Assembly (NCBI RefSeq): GCF_900113655.1
Contig: NZ_FOQF01000007.1
Coordinates: 1 to 64,000, forward strand
DNA from: Pseudobutyrivibrio sp. OR37
Lineage (GTDB): Bacteria > Bacillota > Clostridia > Lachnospirales > Lachnospiraceae
Direction: 5' to 3'
Length of the DNA: 64,000 bases
Shown here in pieces: positions 1 through 9,114 of this stretch (position 1 is its first letter; each line of letters starts with the position of its first letter). The position numbers and the translations under genes are program-made. Under the pieces are notes generated by a model, which ran no database searches, was not told the DNA's origin, and saw only the letters and a list, made by a program, of their open reading frames with translations.

Positions 1-671
1 TTACCATCACCGTAAACAGGAAGATCCTTGCCCTGAAGTGCGTTATTGATGATAAGTGGAATAAGCTTCTCAGGGAACTGGTAAGGGCCATAGTTGTTAG
101 AGCAGTTTGTAATGTTTGCAGGGAACTTGTATGTATCCATGTAAGCCTTTACAAGCATGTCTGAACTAGCCTTTGAAGCTGAGTATGGTGAATGTGGATC
201 GTATGGTGTTGTCTCATAGAAGAATGCGTTGTCATCGTCTGGAAGAGAACCGTAAACTTCGTCTGTAGATACATGAAGGAACTTCTTGCCTTCCTTGAAT
301 GTACCATCTGGAAGCTCCCATGCTTCCTTTGCACAGTTAAGCATTACAGCTGTACCAAGTACGTTTGTCTGAACGAAAACCTCTGGATTCTTGATTGAAC
401 GGTCTACGTGTGACTCAGCAGCGAAATGTACAACTCTATCGATATCGTTCTCAGCAAATACCTTTCGGATTGCTTCCTTATCGCAGATATCTGCCTTTAC
501 AAATGTATAGTTATCGCGGTTCTCGATATCCTTAAGGTTCTCGAGATTTCCAGCGTATGTAAGCTTATCTACGTTGATAATTCTGATTTCGTTATCGTAC
601 TTCTTAAACATGTAGTGAATATAGTTACTTCCGATGAAGCCTGCTCCACCAGTTACTAAATATGTTCTCAT
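1..671 (-). CDS. rfbB: dTDP-glucose 4,6-dehydratase, C-terminus beyond window edge
   Basis: Converts dTDP-glucose to dTDP-4-keto-6-deoxyglucose, the second step of dTDP-L-rhamnose synthesis, in the cytoplasm. About 223 codons are visible. They show the NAD-binding TGGAGFIG motif (residues 7-14), the STDEVYG motif carrying the catalytic Asp-Glu (135-141) and the YSASK motif with catalytic Tyr163 and Lys167. The ATG at 669-671 follows an AAAGGAG ribosome site. The gene is partial only because the window ends. rfbD lies just upstream on the same strand, separated by structured element B, which ends 18 nt before this start codon. Identification is secure from the SDR motifs and the rfbD partner. 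Confidence 0.95.
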   Translation of the reverse strand, partial: MRTYLVTGGAGFIGSNYIHYMFKKYDNEIRIINVDKLTYAGNLENLKDIENRDNYTFVKADICDKEAIRKVFAENDIDRVVHFAAESHVDRSIKNPEVFVQTNVLGTAVMLNCAKEAWELPDGTFKEGKKFLHVSTDEVYGSLPDDDNAFFYETTPYDPHSPYSASKASSDMLVKAYMDTYKFPANITNCSNNYGPYQFPEKLIPLIINNALQGKDLPVYGDG

Positions 672-689
672 ATTTTTCTCCTTTATGCT

Positions 690-826
690 GGGCTTTTCCA
701 ATTTACTTTTTCTCCCGGTTGTTACGCTCTCAAGCCTAAGTATTGCTTTCGTCGACTGGATGTCTCCTTCAGCAATTCTTATGCTTGATAGCTACAACCT
801 ATCTGTAGCTAATCTAGGAAAAGCCC
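690..826 (-). ncRNA. Structured RNA element B (family 1), rfbB leader
   Basis: Minus-strand hairpin of 137 nt. The outer stem GGGCTTTTCC/GGAAAAGCCC (817-826 with 690-699) is perfect. Inside are the family internal loop AGCUA/GAGCGUA and an apical unit G-GA-GAC-AUCCA-GUC-GA-C. The centre is nearly identical to element A at 3510-3638, but the outer stems differ completely in sequence while still pairing. It lies in the probable 5' leader of rfbB, directly before the ribosome site. Function unknown; a cis-regulatory RNA is the simplest inference. Confidence 0.6.
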
Positions 827-917
827 ATGTAATTAATATAAACTATTTATTCAATAATAATTCTTAAGAATTATTAAAGTTAACGATGTAATTGTTTAAG
901 ACACGGCTTGACGTTAT

Positions 918-1778
918 TTACGCGAGGTACTCGCGGAGGGCGTCGTGCCAGTCTGCCATGCGGTAATCTGTTGTGAGACGTAGCATGTAGTTATCAAGGA
1001 TGCTGTAATGTGGTCTGTCAGCGCTAGCAGGATTCATCTTTTTGTATTCCTCACTAGTAACGTGATTAACCTTTACATTGATTCCCTTGATTCGGAAGAT
1101 TTCCTCTGTGAAATCCGCCCAGTTTGTATCACCTTCACAGGTACCGTGGAAGATTCCATAGTTGTCTGTAGGCTCAAGATGATGAATCATTCTAGCAAGT
1201 TCTGCTGCTGATGTAGGTGAACCAAGCTGGTCACATACTACTGAAAGCTCGTCATGTGTCTCTGCAAGACTAAGCATTGTCTTAACAAAGTTCTTTCCAT
1301 CGCCGTAAAGCCATGCTGTACGAACGATAAACCACTTATCAGCAAACTGCTGAACGAATTTCTCGCCTTCGTATTTTGTTTTGCCGTAAGCACTGATTGG
1401 CGCTGGCTGGTCAAATTCTGTGATAGGCTTTGTTGCATTGCCAGGGAAAACATAATCTGTGCTAACATGAACAAGCTTGGCACCAACCTTTGTAGCCGCA
1501 ATAGCCAGGTTTCTAGGGCCAAGTGCATTAAGCTTATATGCAAAATCCCAGTCCTTTTCACAACCATCTACGTTTGTAGCTGCTGCGCAGTTGATGATTA
1601 CATCAGGCTTTTTATCCTGAACAAAATTTAGAACCTCGTCCAAATCCATAATGTTAAGAGGAGAAATCTTCTCGCCCTCAACAACGTCTGTTAGAATAAA
1701 TTCTACCTCATTGCCATATTCTTTCTGGATGGCTCGTCCAAGCTGACCGTTACAGCCTGTTACCAAAATTTTTCTCAT
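918..1778 (-). CDS. rfbD: dTDP-4-dehydrorhamnose reductase
   Basis: NADPH-dependent last step of dTDP-L-rhamnose synthesis. The 286-residue length is normal for RfbD. The N-terminal Rossmann motif is GCNGQLG (8-14), STDYVF is at 106-111 and the catalytic YGKTK has Tyr131 and Lys135. The start at 1778 follows AGAAGGAAG, which overlaps the stop codon of leuA, so rfbD appears to be translated in an operon with leuA (15 bp gap). rfbB follows downstream. The rfbA and rfbC partners are not in the window. Rhamnose is probably used for cell-surface or flagellar glycans, which is inference only. Confidence 0.95.
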   Translation of the reverse strand: MRKILVTGCNGQLGRAIQKEYGNEVEFILTDVVEGEKISPLNIMDLDEVLNFVQDKKPDVIINCAAATNVDGCEKDWDFAYKLNALGPRNLAIAATKVGAKLVHVSTDYVFPGNATKPITEFDQPAPISAYGKTKYEGEKFVQQFADKWFIVRTAWLYGDGKNFVKTMLSLAETHDELSVVCDQLGSPTSAAELARMIHHLEPTDNYGIFHGTCEGDTNWADFTEEIFRIKGINVKVNHVTSEEYKKMNPASADRPHYSILDNYMLRLTTDYRMADWHDALREYLA

Positions 1779-1793
1779 CTTTAATACTTCCTT

Positions 1794-3482
1794 CTATACA
1801 TAATCCTTTGCCTTAGCAATTAGGCGATTATACGCGCTAAACATACCGCGAATTGATGCACGAGTGATATTTGAGCTTACACCAACACCAAAGGTTGTGT
1901 TGCCATGACGCTCATCACGCATCTCAATATATGCAGCCGCCTTTGCTCCAGAACCCTGGCTCTGAGCAAGTGTGTGCTCACTATAATCAATAAGTGTGAA
2001 ATCAAGAGTTGGAACACACTGCTTGATAGCAAGCTTAACCGCATCGATAGGTCCATTACCTTCTGCCTCTGAATGGAAGTGCTCTCCATTGTATGAGAAA
2101 TCAAGGAATGCAACTGTATCATCAGTCTCCTTATCATCCTTGATAACCACATATTCAAGTGTAAGTGGCTGCTTATTCTCAAGATATGCATTTTTGAAGG
2201 CTTCCATAATGCGCTGAGGTGTAACCTCTCCACCATCTCTTTCAGAGATACGCTGAATAATATCAGCAAATTCACGCTGCATCTTCTTTGGAAGCTTGTA
2301 TCCATAAACAGTATCCATAACAAATGCAACGCCACCTTTTCCAGACTGGCTGTTGATACGAACCACTGGCTCGTACTTTCTACCAATATCTGCAGGGTCG
2401 ATTGGAAGATATGGAACCTCCCAATACATATTCTGGCGCTCCTTCATAGCCGCAACGCCCTTATTTATAGCATCCTGGTGTGAGCCAGAGAATGCAGTAA
2501 ACACAAGCTCACCTGCATAAGGGTGTCTTGCGTCTGTTGGCATTTTAGTAACTCGCTCACAAATCTCTACGATTTCCTTGATGTCCTCAAGATTAAGCTC
2601 TGGGTTAACACCCTGTGAGAACATATTGTAAGCAATTGTAAGTATATCTACATTACCTGTACGCTCGCCGTTTCCAAGAAGTGTTCCTTCCACACGGTCT
2701 GCGCCTGCAAGAAGACCAAGCTCCGTAATAGCTACGCCTGTTCCTCTATCATTATGTGGATGAATTGAAAGGACGATGTTTTCTCTATCCTTAAAATGTG
2801 TGCTCATCCATTCTATCTGATCAGCGTAAACATTAGGTGTATTCATTTCAACAGTTGCTGGCAAATTGAAAATAATTGGCGCATCTGTTGCATGGTCCCA
2901 GGTATCCTGCACCGCTGTACAAATATCAAGGGCAAACTCCACCTCAGTACCAGTAAAAGATTCTGGGGAATACTCAAGCTGAAGATTGCCATCGTATCTA
3001 TCAAGTCTATCCTTCACCATCTGTGTACCAGCTTTGGCGATTTCGATTATTTCGTCCTTGTCAGAATTAAATACTACATCACGCTGCAAGGTAGATGTTG
3101 AATTGTAAATATGGAAAATAACATTTGGAATTCCCTGAATTGCTTCAAAGGTACGGTCGATTAATTCCTCGCGGCACTGTGAAAGTACCTGTACCTTTAC
3201 ATCTGAAGGAATCTTATTTTCCTTAACAAGTTGTCTTAAAAAGTCATACTCAATTTGGCTCGCTGCAGGAAAGCCAATTTCAATCTCTTTAAAGCCTAGT
3301 TTTAGTAGGAGGTCAAATAGTTCCATTTTTTCGTCGACATTCATAGGTTCGACGAGGGCTTGATTACCATCACGTAGGTCTACAGAACACCACAATGGAG
3401 CTTTGGTGATTGTCTTATTAGGCCATGTACGCTCTGGAAACTGTAACACTGGGTTCGCTTTGTAACGCTTGTAGTTCAACAT
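1794..3482 (-). CDS. leuA: 2-isopropylmalate synthase, long (type II) form
   Basis: Condenses acetyl-CoA with 2-ketoisovalerate, the first committed step of leucine synthesis. The 562-residue protein has the HMGL-like TIM barrel with SVDLRDGNQAL near residues 33-43 and metal-binding HPHNDRG in the middle, then a C-terminal LeuA dimer/allosteric domain that usually binds leucine. I place the start at 3482 (MLNYKRY), preceded by AGGAGGAAGAATA; an in-frame ATG at 3512 has no ribosome site. The ~230 bp leader holds structured element A but no T-box or attenuator peptide that I can see. Its neighbours rfbD, rfbB and an HPr are not leucine genes, an unusual setting. Confidence 0.92.
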   Translation of the reverse strand: MLNYKRYKANPVLQFPERTWPNKTITKAPLWCSVDLRDGNQALVEPMNVDEKMELFDLLLKLGFKEIEIGFPAASQIEYDFLRQLVKENKIPSDVKVQVLSQCREELIDRTFEAIQGIPNVIFHIYNSTSTLQRDVVFNSDKDEIIEIAKAGTQMVKDRLDRYDGNLQLEYSPESFTGTEVEFALDICTAVQDTWDHATDAPIIFNLPATVEMNTPNVYADQIEWMSTHFKDRENIVLSIHPHNDRGTGVAITELGLLAGADRVEGTLLGNGERTGNVDILTIAYNMFSQGVNPELNLEDIKEIVEICERVTKMPTDARHPYAGELVFTAFSGSHQDAINKGVAAMKERQNMYWEVPYLPIDPADIGRKYEPVVRINSQSGKGGVAFVMDTVYGYKLPKKMQREFADIIQRISERDGGEVTPQRIMEAFKNAYLENKQPLTLEYVVIKDDKETDDTVAFLDFSYNGEHFHSEAEGNGPIDAVKLAIKQCVPTLDFTLIDYSEHTLAQSQGSGAKAAAYIEMRDERHGNTTFGVGVSSNITRASIRGMFSAYNRLIAKAKDYV

Positions 3483-3509
3483 TATTCTTCCTCCTAGTCT
3501 TGTATCTCG

Positions 3510-3638
3510 CATGCTTTCTACACTTTCTCTCGCTTGTTACGCTCTCAAGCCTGATTTTTGCTTTCGTCGACGGGGATGTCTCCTACAGCAAAACTCATGC
3601 TTGATAGCTACAAGCTATTTTTACCTTTTTTAGCATGC
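3510..3638 (-). ncRNA. Structured RNA element A (family 1), leuA leader
   Basis: Minus-strand hairpin of 129 nt upstream of leuA. The outer stem is GCATGCT/AGCATGC, then GCTTGT/ACAAGC, the internal loop AGCUA/GAGCGUA, the stem TCAAGC/GCTTGA, and the apical unit G-GA-GAC-AUCCCC-GUC-GA-C. It ends 27 nt before the leuA start. It is the closest relative of element B at rfbB. Whether it senses a ligand, binds a protein or only stabilises RNA cannot be told from the sequence. Confidence 0.6.
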
Positions 3639-3716
3639 TACTTTTTGTCTATATATGAATTTGTGGAACAATACCGTGATTGGATTGTCACAAAAACATT
3701 AACTGATTGGTAACAA

Positions 3717-3983
3717 CTATTCTCCGAGTCCTCCCTCGATTGAAGAAACGATATCTTCCAAGGCTTCCTCTTCGTCTTCACCTTCACAGGTGATGACTAT
3801 TTCTTCACCAGACTTTACACATGCGCCGAGGACGCTTAGAACTGATTTTGCGTTGGCTTCGTAGTGATTGTCTGTGTTAAAGCAAATCTTACTTTTATAT
3901 TTCATGGCAGTCTCGCACAAGACCCCTGCTGGTCTTAGATGCAAGCCTGTTGCATTAGCTATTTTAACTTTCTTTGAAACCAT
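3717..3983 (-). CDS. HPr-family phosphocarrier protein
   Basis: An 88-residue HPr-like protein with the phosphorylatable His15 in TGLHLRPAG and a regulatory-site-like serine at 47 (AKSVLSV). It shares only the family pattern with the second HPr at 43513-43776, which sits next to PtsI and is the likelier general PTS carrier. This copy is acidic at its end (GEDEEEALED). It lies between glmM and leuA, not next to any PTS gene, so it may be a Crh-like regulatory paralogue; that is inference. The start at 3983 follows AGGAT, and element C lies directly upstream. Confidence 0.85.
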   Translation of the reverse strand: MVSKKVKIANATGLHLRPAGVLCETAMKYKSKICFNTDNHYEANAKSVLSVLGACVKSGEEIVITCEGEDEEEALEDIVSSIEGGLGE

Positions 3984-4002
3984 ATCTTATCCTAGTCTGA
4001 AA

Positions 4003-4084
4003 CAAATCCTACGTTCACAATCGATTTTTTCTTTCAGTCACTAGATGTTCCTTACAGAACAAAAAAGATTGTTAACTGGATTTG
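4003..4084 (-). ncRNA. Structured RNA element C (family 1), HPr-paralogue leader
   Basis: Minus-strand element of 82 nt between glmM (stop 4093) and the HPr paralogue (start 3983). It has the outer stem CAAATCC/GGATTTG, the loop AGUUA/GAACGUA, the stem ACAATC/GATTGT, a U/A-rich helix, and the apical unit G-GA-AC-AUCUA-GU-GA-C. Stem sequences differ from A and B, but both internal loops match. No T-run follows, so it does not look like a plain terminator. Confidence 0.55.
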
Positions 4085-4092
4085 AATATGCT

Positions 4093-5442
4093 TTATAAAA
4101 TTGTCTTAGTAATCAAATCAGCGAGTGCGTGAGCGTCGGCCTCGATTTCCTCCTGGTTCTTGCCTTCAATCATTACACGTACAAGTGGTTCTGTACCTGA
4201 TGGGCGAATGAGTACACGGCCTTCACCAGCAAACTTTGCCTCAAGAGCTTCGATTGCCTTTGCAATCTCTGGATATTCCATGTAGCTCTCCTTCTTATGA
4301 TTTGGAACCTTGGCATTTACAAGAGCCTGTGGTAATACTTCCATGATAGATGCAAGGTCTGAAAGTGACTTGCCAGTCTCTACCATTACGCGAAGAAGGT
4401 GAAGTGCTGATAAAAGTCCATCACCTGTTGTGTTATCGTCTAAGAAGATAACGTGTCCACTCTGCTCGCCACCGATGTTGTAGCCATTTGCAAGCATATT
4501 CTCTAATACATATCTATCGCCTACTTTTGTAGCTTCAACGTTGATTCCCTGTTCCTTAGCCATTAGTGTGAAGCCAAGGTTTGTCATTACAGTAACAACG
4601 CATGTATTCTTCTTAAGTGTTCCTTTATCCTTCATGTGCTTTGAGCAGATAGCCATTACCTGGTCACCATCAACAAGGTGTCCCTTTTCATCTACTGCAA
4701 GCATTCTGTCGGCATCGCCATCAAAAGCTAAACCAACCTGAGCGTTCTCGGCAACAACTCTTGCCTTAAGCTCGTCCATGTGTGTACTTCCACAGTTTGA
4801 ATTGATATTTGTTCCATCAGGATTGTTGTGGATAGTGATAAGCTCTGCGCCCATCTCTGAAAGGCATGCAACGCTAGTTCTGTAAGAAGCGCCCTCTGCA
4901 CAGTCGATAACAATCTTAAGTCCTGATAAATCCATAGGTACTGTGTTCTTTAAGAAATCAACATACTCTCTACCAAGGTCAAATCTGTAATCTATCTTAC
5001 CAATTTCTGCACCTGTAGGAAGGTTTACACCTGCCATGTTGTTTTCGATAAGAGCCTGAATCTCGTCCTCTAATGCATCTGAAAGCTTGAAGCCTTCGCC
5101 ATTGAAGAACTTAATTCCGTTGAATTCCATAGGATTGTGGCTAGCTGAAATAACAACTCCAGCGTCAACCTTGTGCTTACGTGTAAGATAAGCGATAGCT
5201 GGTGTAGGAAGTACTCCTACATATACTGCATTTGCACCAACTGAGCAGATACCGCTCATAAGTGCTGATGCAAGCATTGTTCCTGAGATTCTAGTATCGC
5301 AACCTACGATAATTGTAGGCTGATGACTTGCTTCCTTTGTAAGTACATAAGCGCCTGCCTGTCCTAACTGCTTAGCAAGCTCGATTGTAAGTTCTGAGCC
5401 AGCTACTCCTCTGACTCCGTCTGTTCCAAATAATCTTCCCAT
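4093..5442 (-). CDS. glmM: Phosphoglucosamine mutase
   Basis: Interconverts glucosamine-6-phosphate and glucosamine-1-phosphate for UDP-GlcNAc and peptidoglycan synthesis. At 449 residues it has all four alpha-D-phosphohexomutase elements: the phosphoserine loop ISASHNP (Ser101), the metal loop DGDADR near 240, the sugar loop GGEQSGH near 327 and the phosphate loop RPSGTEP near 409. The start at 5442 ([12 protein letters not shown]) has AAAGGAG upstream, inside the end of cdaR, so the two are translationally coupled. It is the last gene of the cdaA-cdaR-glmM operon, a known Firmicutes arrangement in which GlmM can inhibit CdaA. Confidence 0.96.
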   Translation of the reverse strand: MGRLFGTDGVRGVAGSELTIELAKQLGQAGAYVLTKEASHQPTIIVGCDTRISGTMLASALMSGICSVGANAVYVGVLPTPAIAYLTRKHKVDAGVVISASHNPMEFNGIKFFNGEGFKLSDALEDEIQALIENNMAGVNLPTGAEIGKIDYRFDLGREYVDFLKNTVPMDLSGLKIVIDCAEGASYRTSVACLSEMGAELITIHNNPDGTNINSNCGSTHMDELKARVVAENAQVGLAFDGDADRMLAVDEKGHLVDGDQVMAICSKHMKDKGTLKKNTCVVTVMTNLGFTLMAKEQGINVEATKVGDRYVLENMLANGYNIGGEQSGHVIFLDDNTTGDGLLSALHLLRVMVETGKSLSDLASIMEVLPQALVNAKVPNHKKESYMEYPEIAKAIEALEAKFAGEGRVLIRPSGTEPLVRVMIEGKNQEEIEADAHALADLITKTIL

Positions 5443-5443
5443 A

Positions 5444-6709
5444 TTACTCCTTTGTATCTTCTGCAGATGAATCATTCTCTGCAACATTTACCGTCACCGA
5501 TGTGTTTTGAATGGTGACTCCTTCAATATTTTCAAACTGTAAAACAGCATTTTGCGATTCTCCAACAGTAAGTCCAGAACAATCTACATAGCCTTTGACA
5601 TTCTTAGCATTCAAATCCGAAAGCACTGATTCGGTACCGAATACATTTACCTTAATATCATTACTATTAAGCTTTACAGATAATCCGTCAGGAATATTCC
5701 TTAATTCGATATTATCTGAAATAACATTTACAGTAGATGATGTCTCTCCTGCCATTAAAACTGTTATTGTAACCTTTGAGCTTGAGCTATCTGCCAAAGT
5801 TACTCCAGCAGGAAGATATGAACTGATATCTACCGTGGTGATGAAAGAACCTGTCAAATCTGAAAGGTTGATTACCGACTCTGGTATGGTGATACTTGTG
5901 ACATCGTTAAGAGCACTTGCTTCACCAATAATCATTACTGATGATGGATCAGTCTTTATAGAATCAAGTGATAAACCTTCTGGAAGTGTTCCGCTGGTTT
6001 TTACCACTACATCTACGGCCTTTGTATTAGAGAAAACTACGCTTACGCTTACAGTAGATACAGATAATGAAAGCTCTCTTGCATCTACCTCGTCTCCGCG
6101 TTCTGTATAAAACTTAGGAATAACACTCTCTGTAAAATTGGTACTTACTCCTGAGATATTAGCTGTAGCAACAACAGAATTAATGGTTGAAACCACTGCC
6201 TCTGGACCAGTAACTGTAAGTACAGTTGGACTGCATGTAACTGAGTCTACCGCCAAGCCTTCTTCTATCTTACCTGTGGTCTGAGCGCTGATAACAAATC
6301 TTTCTGTTTTTTCATCCTCCAGCACTACGTATAAATAGTTCTGTTTGCTGGAAATAGTGATGTAATTAGCGTAGGATTTTGCGGCAATAGTTACAGGAAT
6401 TCTTTCCTCGTTTTCCAGATTGTTCATATCTGCTACAGCAGAAAAATCTGAAGGTGAAAGCTTTTCTATGATAGAACGCTTTGCTGTAACTCTAAAGCTT
6501 ACCGTGTTAATTCCATCCTTTATTTCATATAGCTTGCCCGAGCTCTTAAGAACATCCGCATTGGTAACTGTAACAACAGAAGTGAAGGTTCTAGTCTGAG
6601 TTGGGTCATCAATATTGACCACTACAAGCCATAATAAAAAAGCAAAAATAAATGCTAATATTTTTAATCCGACGTCCTTGGTGAGGGCTTTGATAATGTT
6701 CTGCTTCAT
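5444..6709 (-). CDS. cdaR: CdaA regulatory protein with YbbR repeats
   Basis: A 421-residue membrane-anchored protein. One transmembrane helix lies near residues 14-32 ([19 protein letters not shown]), followed by an extracytoplasmic region made of about four YbbR repeats. CdaR proteins bind and modulate the diadenylate cyclase CdaA. The context proves the assignment better than the sequence alone: cdaA lies immediately upstream (1 bp gap) and glmM downstream. The C-terminus is acidic and probably disordered. Confidence 0.9.
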   Translation of the reverse strand: MKQNIIKALTKDVGLKILAFIFAFLLWLVVVNIDDPTQTRTFTSVVTVTNADVLKSSGKLYEIKDGINTVSFRVTAKRSIIEKLSPSDFSAVADMNNLENEERIPVTIAAKSYANYITISSKQNYLYVVLEDEKTERFVISAQTTGKIEEGLAVDSVTCSPTVLTVTGPEAVVSTINSVVATANISGVSTNFTESVIPKFYTERGDEVDARELSLSVSTVSVSVVFSNTKAVDVVVKTSGTLPEGLSLDSIKTDPSSVMIIGEASALNDVTSITIPESVINLSDLTGSFITTVDISSYLPAGVTLADSSSSKVTITVLMAGETSSTVNVISDNIELRNIPDGLSVKLNSNDIKVNVFGTESVLSDLNAKNVKGYVDCSGLTVGESQNAVLQFENIEGVTIQNTSVTVNVAENDSSAEDTKE

Positions 6710-6710
6710 G

Positions 6711-7577
6711 CTACCCCTCCTTTTCCGTCATACCATTGCCAGCTTCATCTTCTGTATCCGGATTTTGAATCTTCTTAAGCTCAGCGATAAGCTCATCTTC
6801 TTTTACATCTCTAACAATTCGTCCCTCTCTTGCGTAGGAAACCTTTCCTGTTTCCTCAGAAACAACGATTGTTAGTGAATCAGACACCTCACTGATACCA
6901 ACAGCAGCTCTGTGTCTTGTTCCAAGATCCTTAGATAAAGCCATGTTATCTGAAAGAGGTAAATAACAGGTAGCGGAAACCACTCTGTCTCCTCTAACGA
7001 TAACAGCACCATCATGCAATGGTGTATTCTTTTCAAATATATTTATAAGAAGCTGTCTGGTTACAAGAGCATCAAGGCTGATACCTGTTCTCTCGAATTC
7101 AGTCAGCTGCATATCATTTTCAACAACAATAAGTGCACCAGTTTTAACTGCACCCATTTCATAACAGGCAGTTACCATTCCGGTAATTGTAGAATCATCG
7201 AACTTCTTAGCACCAGTCTTTAGTAGGTTCCAAGAAAACATTGATGTGATTTTTCTACGACCGATTTGCTCTAGGGCTCTTCGAAGCTCTGGCTGGAACA
7301 CTACGATGAGTACTGTTACCGCAACCGAGATAAATCTCTCACCCAACCACAAAATGGTGTTCATCTGGAATATGGCTGCAATCACAAAAAACAGCATGAT
7401 AATAAGGACACCTCTGATAAGCATCCAAACCCTGCTGTTTTTCACCCATATTAAAAGGTGATACATAAAATATGTAATTATGACAATCTCAATAACATCT
7501 GTGATGGAAACATCTGGAATATTTACATTGAAATAATCATCGATGAAGGCATCTACAGCATTCACGAAATCAACCAC
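6711..7577 (-). CDS. cdaA: Diadenylate cyclase (c-di-AMP synthase) CdaA
   Basis: Makes c-di-AMP from two ATP at the membrane. The 288-residue protein has three N-terminal transmembrane helices within residues 25-95 and a DAC domain with the catalytic DGA (189-191, HDGAVIV) and RHR (221-223, GTRHRAAVG) motifs intact. It uses a GTG start at 7577, placed 8 nt after AAGGAAG. It heads the cdaA-cdaR-glmM set; two unknown membrane proteins lie just upstream on the same strand. c-di-AMP usually controls potassium and osmolyte balance; no effector gene is in this window. Confidence 0.95.
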   Translation of the reverse strand: MVDFVNAVDAFIDDYFNVNIPDVSITDVIEIVIITYFMYHLLIWVKNSRVWMLIRGVLIIMLFFVIAAIFQMNTILWLGERFISVAVTVLIVVFQPELRRALEQIGRRKITSMFSWNLLKTGAKKFDDSTITGMVTACYEMGAVKTGALIVVENDMQLTEFERTGISLDALVTRQLLINIFEKNTPLHDGAVIVRGDRVVSATCYLPLSDNMALSKDLGTRHRAAVGISEVSDSLTIVVSEETGKVSYAREGRIVRDVKEDELIAELKKIQNPDTEDEAGNGMTEKEG

Positions 7578-7608
7578 AGATTCACTTCCTTACTACCCTT
7601 TTTGGGAA

Positions 7609-8520
7609 CTATATTTTTTTAATTTCTTTTTCTTCTTCTGCAATTCTAATCTTTGGAACAGCAGTTACATAATAGTAATAATCATCATCTTCGAACTGAA
7701 CCTTTTCGATTCTTGAATAATCCAAGTCCAGAATGAAATAGTTCAAAAGAACACCAACGATAATTACTATTAGATTTCCCAGCATAAGTCCTGGTACTTC
7801 TGTCTTTTGGCTGGTGAGGAGATAGCCTGTAAGCATAATAATAAATTCAACAGCAACACCAGCTAAGTTTGCCACTATCCAAGACATATTAATCTTGGAC
7901 TGACGCAACATATAAACTATCAAAAACATTGATGTCATTGCTGCAAGGAAGAAATAGAACATTCTTCCCTTAAGCATCTGCTCGTTTAAGAGAGAAATAA
8001 CAGATACATCTGATGTTTCATCTATAATAGCAGCTGCATTATCTTTTACAATATGAAGATAATAAGCTGTTACAGAGCCGCAAATAACACTACAAAGCTC
8101 GTTAATGCTAGAAAGCAAGCCTGCTCCCAAGGCGATAACGAATGGCGAATGGAAGGAATAGCAGATTGGAACTACTACTGTATTATAGGTATTCTTGCTT
8201 CGGAAATAAGCGCACACTAAGTAGGATGCTACTATTAAAGCAAGAGCAACTACAGCAGCTTCTGTGCTAAGCTCAAGCAAATCAAGTAGTAGCACGATTG
8301 TTAATACTACAGATACACCTTGAATCGGGAAAAATGCGCATAATAACGCAATAACTATAAGAAGCCATGTCTGGCTAACAGTTTTGTTGTAACCAAAATT
8401 AACCTTTATACATATCAGTCCAACAAAAGCAACGATTGCGCTCCATATTTTTATGAATAACATCTCCCTGGAGAGTATAAATTTACGTATGTCATCTCTT
8501 AATCTAATAAATGCATTCAT
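7609..8520 (-). CDS. Polytopic membrane protein of unknown function
   Basis: I do not recognise a named family. The 303-residue protein has about seven or eight hydrophobic helices between residues 20 and 265, and a charged cytoplasmic tail with a run of acidic and tyrosine residues (EDDDYYYY) and a lysine-rich end. Its start overlaps the stop of the preceding gene (stop 8524-8526, start 8520), so the pair is translationally coupled. It is placed directly before cdaA and may work with c-di-AMP or envelope synthesis, which is inference from position only. Confidence 0.75.
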   Translation of the reverse strand: MNAFIRLRDDIRKFILSREMLFIKIWSAIVAFVGLICIKVNFGYNKTVSQTWLLIVIALLCAFFPIQGVSVVLTIVLLLDLLELSTEAAVVALALIVASYLVCAYFRSKNTYNTVVVPICYSFHSPFVIALGAGLLSSINELCSVICGSVTAYYLHIVKDNAAAIIDETSDVSVISLLNEQMLKGRMFYFFLAAMTSMFLIVYMLRQSKINMSWIVANLAGVAVEFIIMLTGYLLTSQKTEVPGLMLGNLIVIIVGVLLNYFILDLDYSRIEKVQFEDDDYYYYVTAVPKIRIAEEEKEIKKI

Positions 8521-8523
8521 TAA

Positions 8524-8967
8524 TTAATCCTCAAGTAAATCTCCATTGTTTCTAGCAAGTAAAGGTCTTGTCTGCTGAACCTCATCCTCATACATCATGT
8601 TCAGCTTTGAATATTTAAGGCCAAGTTCTTTTATAAGTCTTTGGCCTCTTCGATAATGCTTGGCAGCTCTTCTTCTAGTGTTGTGTACATGAACAATAAT
8701 GTACAGAGAATAAGCTAAAAGCCCTAGCAATATCATAAGTAGTATATACATTGTAGTGATATTTTCAAGCACATTGCCAGCTACATATAAAACAACTGCT
8801 ACATATATAATTCCAAAGAATATGGTGCCTGCCAAAAATCCACCCCAGCCCTGAAGAGCTACATACTCTTTCTTGGAATAGCGAAGCATTGGCTGATAAT
8901 CTGAGCCATATTCTTTTTCAAATATAGCCATTGATGTCATGTGCTTTACACGTTCTTCATTAATCAT
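8524..8967 (-). CDS. Small membrane protein of unknown function
   Basis: A 147-residue protein with two adjacent transmembrane helices (about residues 42-66 and 72-92), a hydrophilic N-terminus, and a basic segment after the second helix (HNTRRRAAKHYRRGQR) that suggests a cytoplasmic C-terminus. The start follows AGAGGT. It is the first gene of a run with the 303-residue membrane protein, cdaA, cdaR and glmM. No catalytic motif is visible. Confidence 0.7.
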   Translation of the reverse strand: MINEERVKHMTSMAIFEKEYGSDYQPMLRYSKKEYVALQGWGGFLAGTIFFGIIYVAVVLYVAGNVLENITTMYILLMILLGLLAYSLYIIVHVHNTRRRAAKHYRRGQRLIKELGLKYSKLNMMYEDEVQQTRPLLARNNGDLLED

Positions 8968-9067
8968 TGATTAACCTCTTATAATAGGTAATTGGGTATA
9001 ATTAGAGCAATTATTTAAACTCTACCTAATCATACAGAATGAGTATAGCATAAATCATGCGTAAAAA

Positions 9068-9102
9068 GAAATACCTACTAGCTTTTGCTAGCAGGTATTT
9101 GA
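9068..9102 (-). terminator. Intrinsic terminator after yvyF
   Basis: A 14-bp stem (AATACCTGCTAGC pairing with GCTAGTAGGTATT, one G-U) with an AAAA loop, then TTTCTTTTT on the minus strand. It starts 13 bp past the yvyF stop. Confidence 0.85.
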
Positions 9103-9114
9103 ATAAGTACATTT

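Noticed and set aside
690-826. Known riboswitch or T-box in the rfbB and leuA leaders
   Set aside because: I compared the conserved segments with T-box, SAM-I, c-di-GMP-I and -II, ykkC, glycine, lysine, TPP and cobalamin core sequences as I remember them; none fits.
1238-1631. Overlapping open frames inside rfbD on both strands
   Set aside because: No ribosome sites and no protein-like composition; shadows of rfbD.
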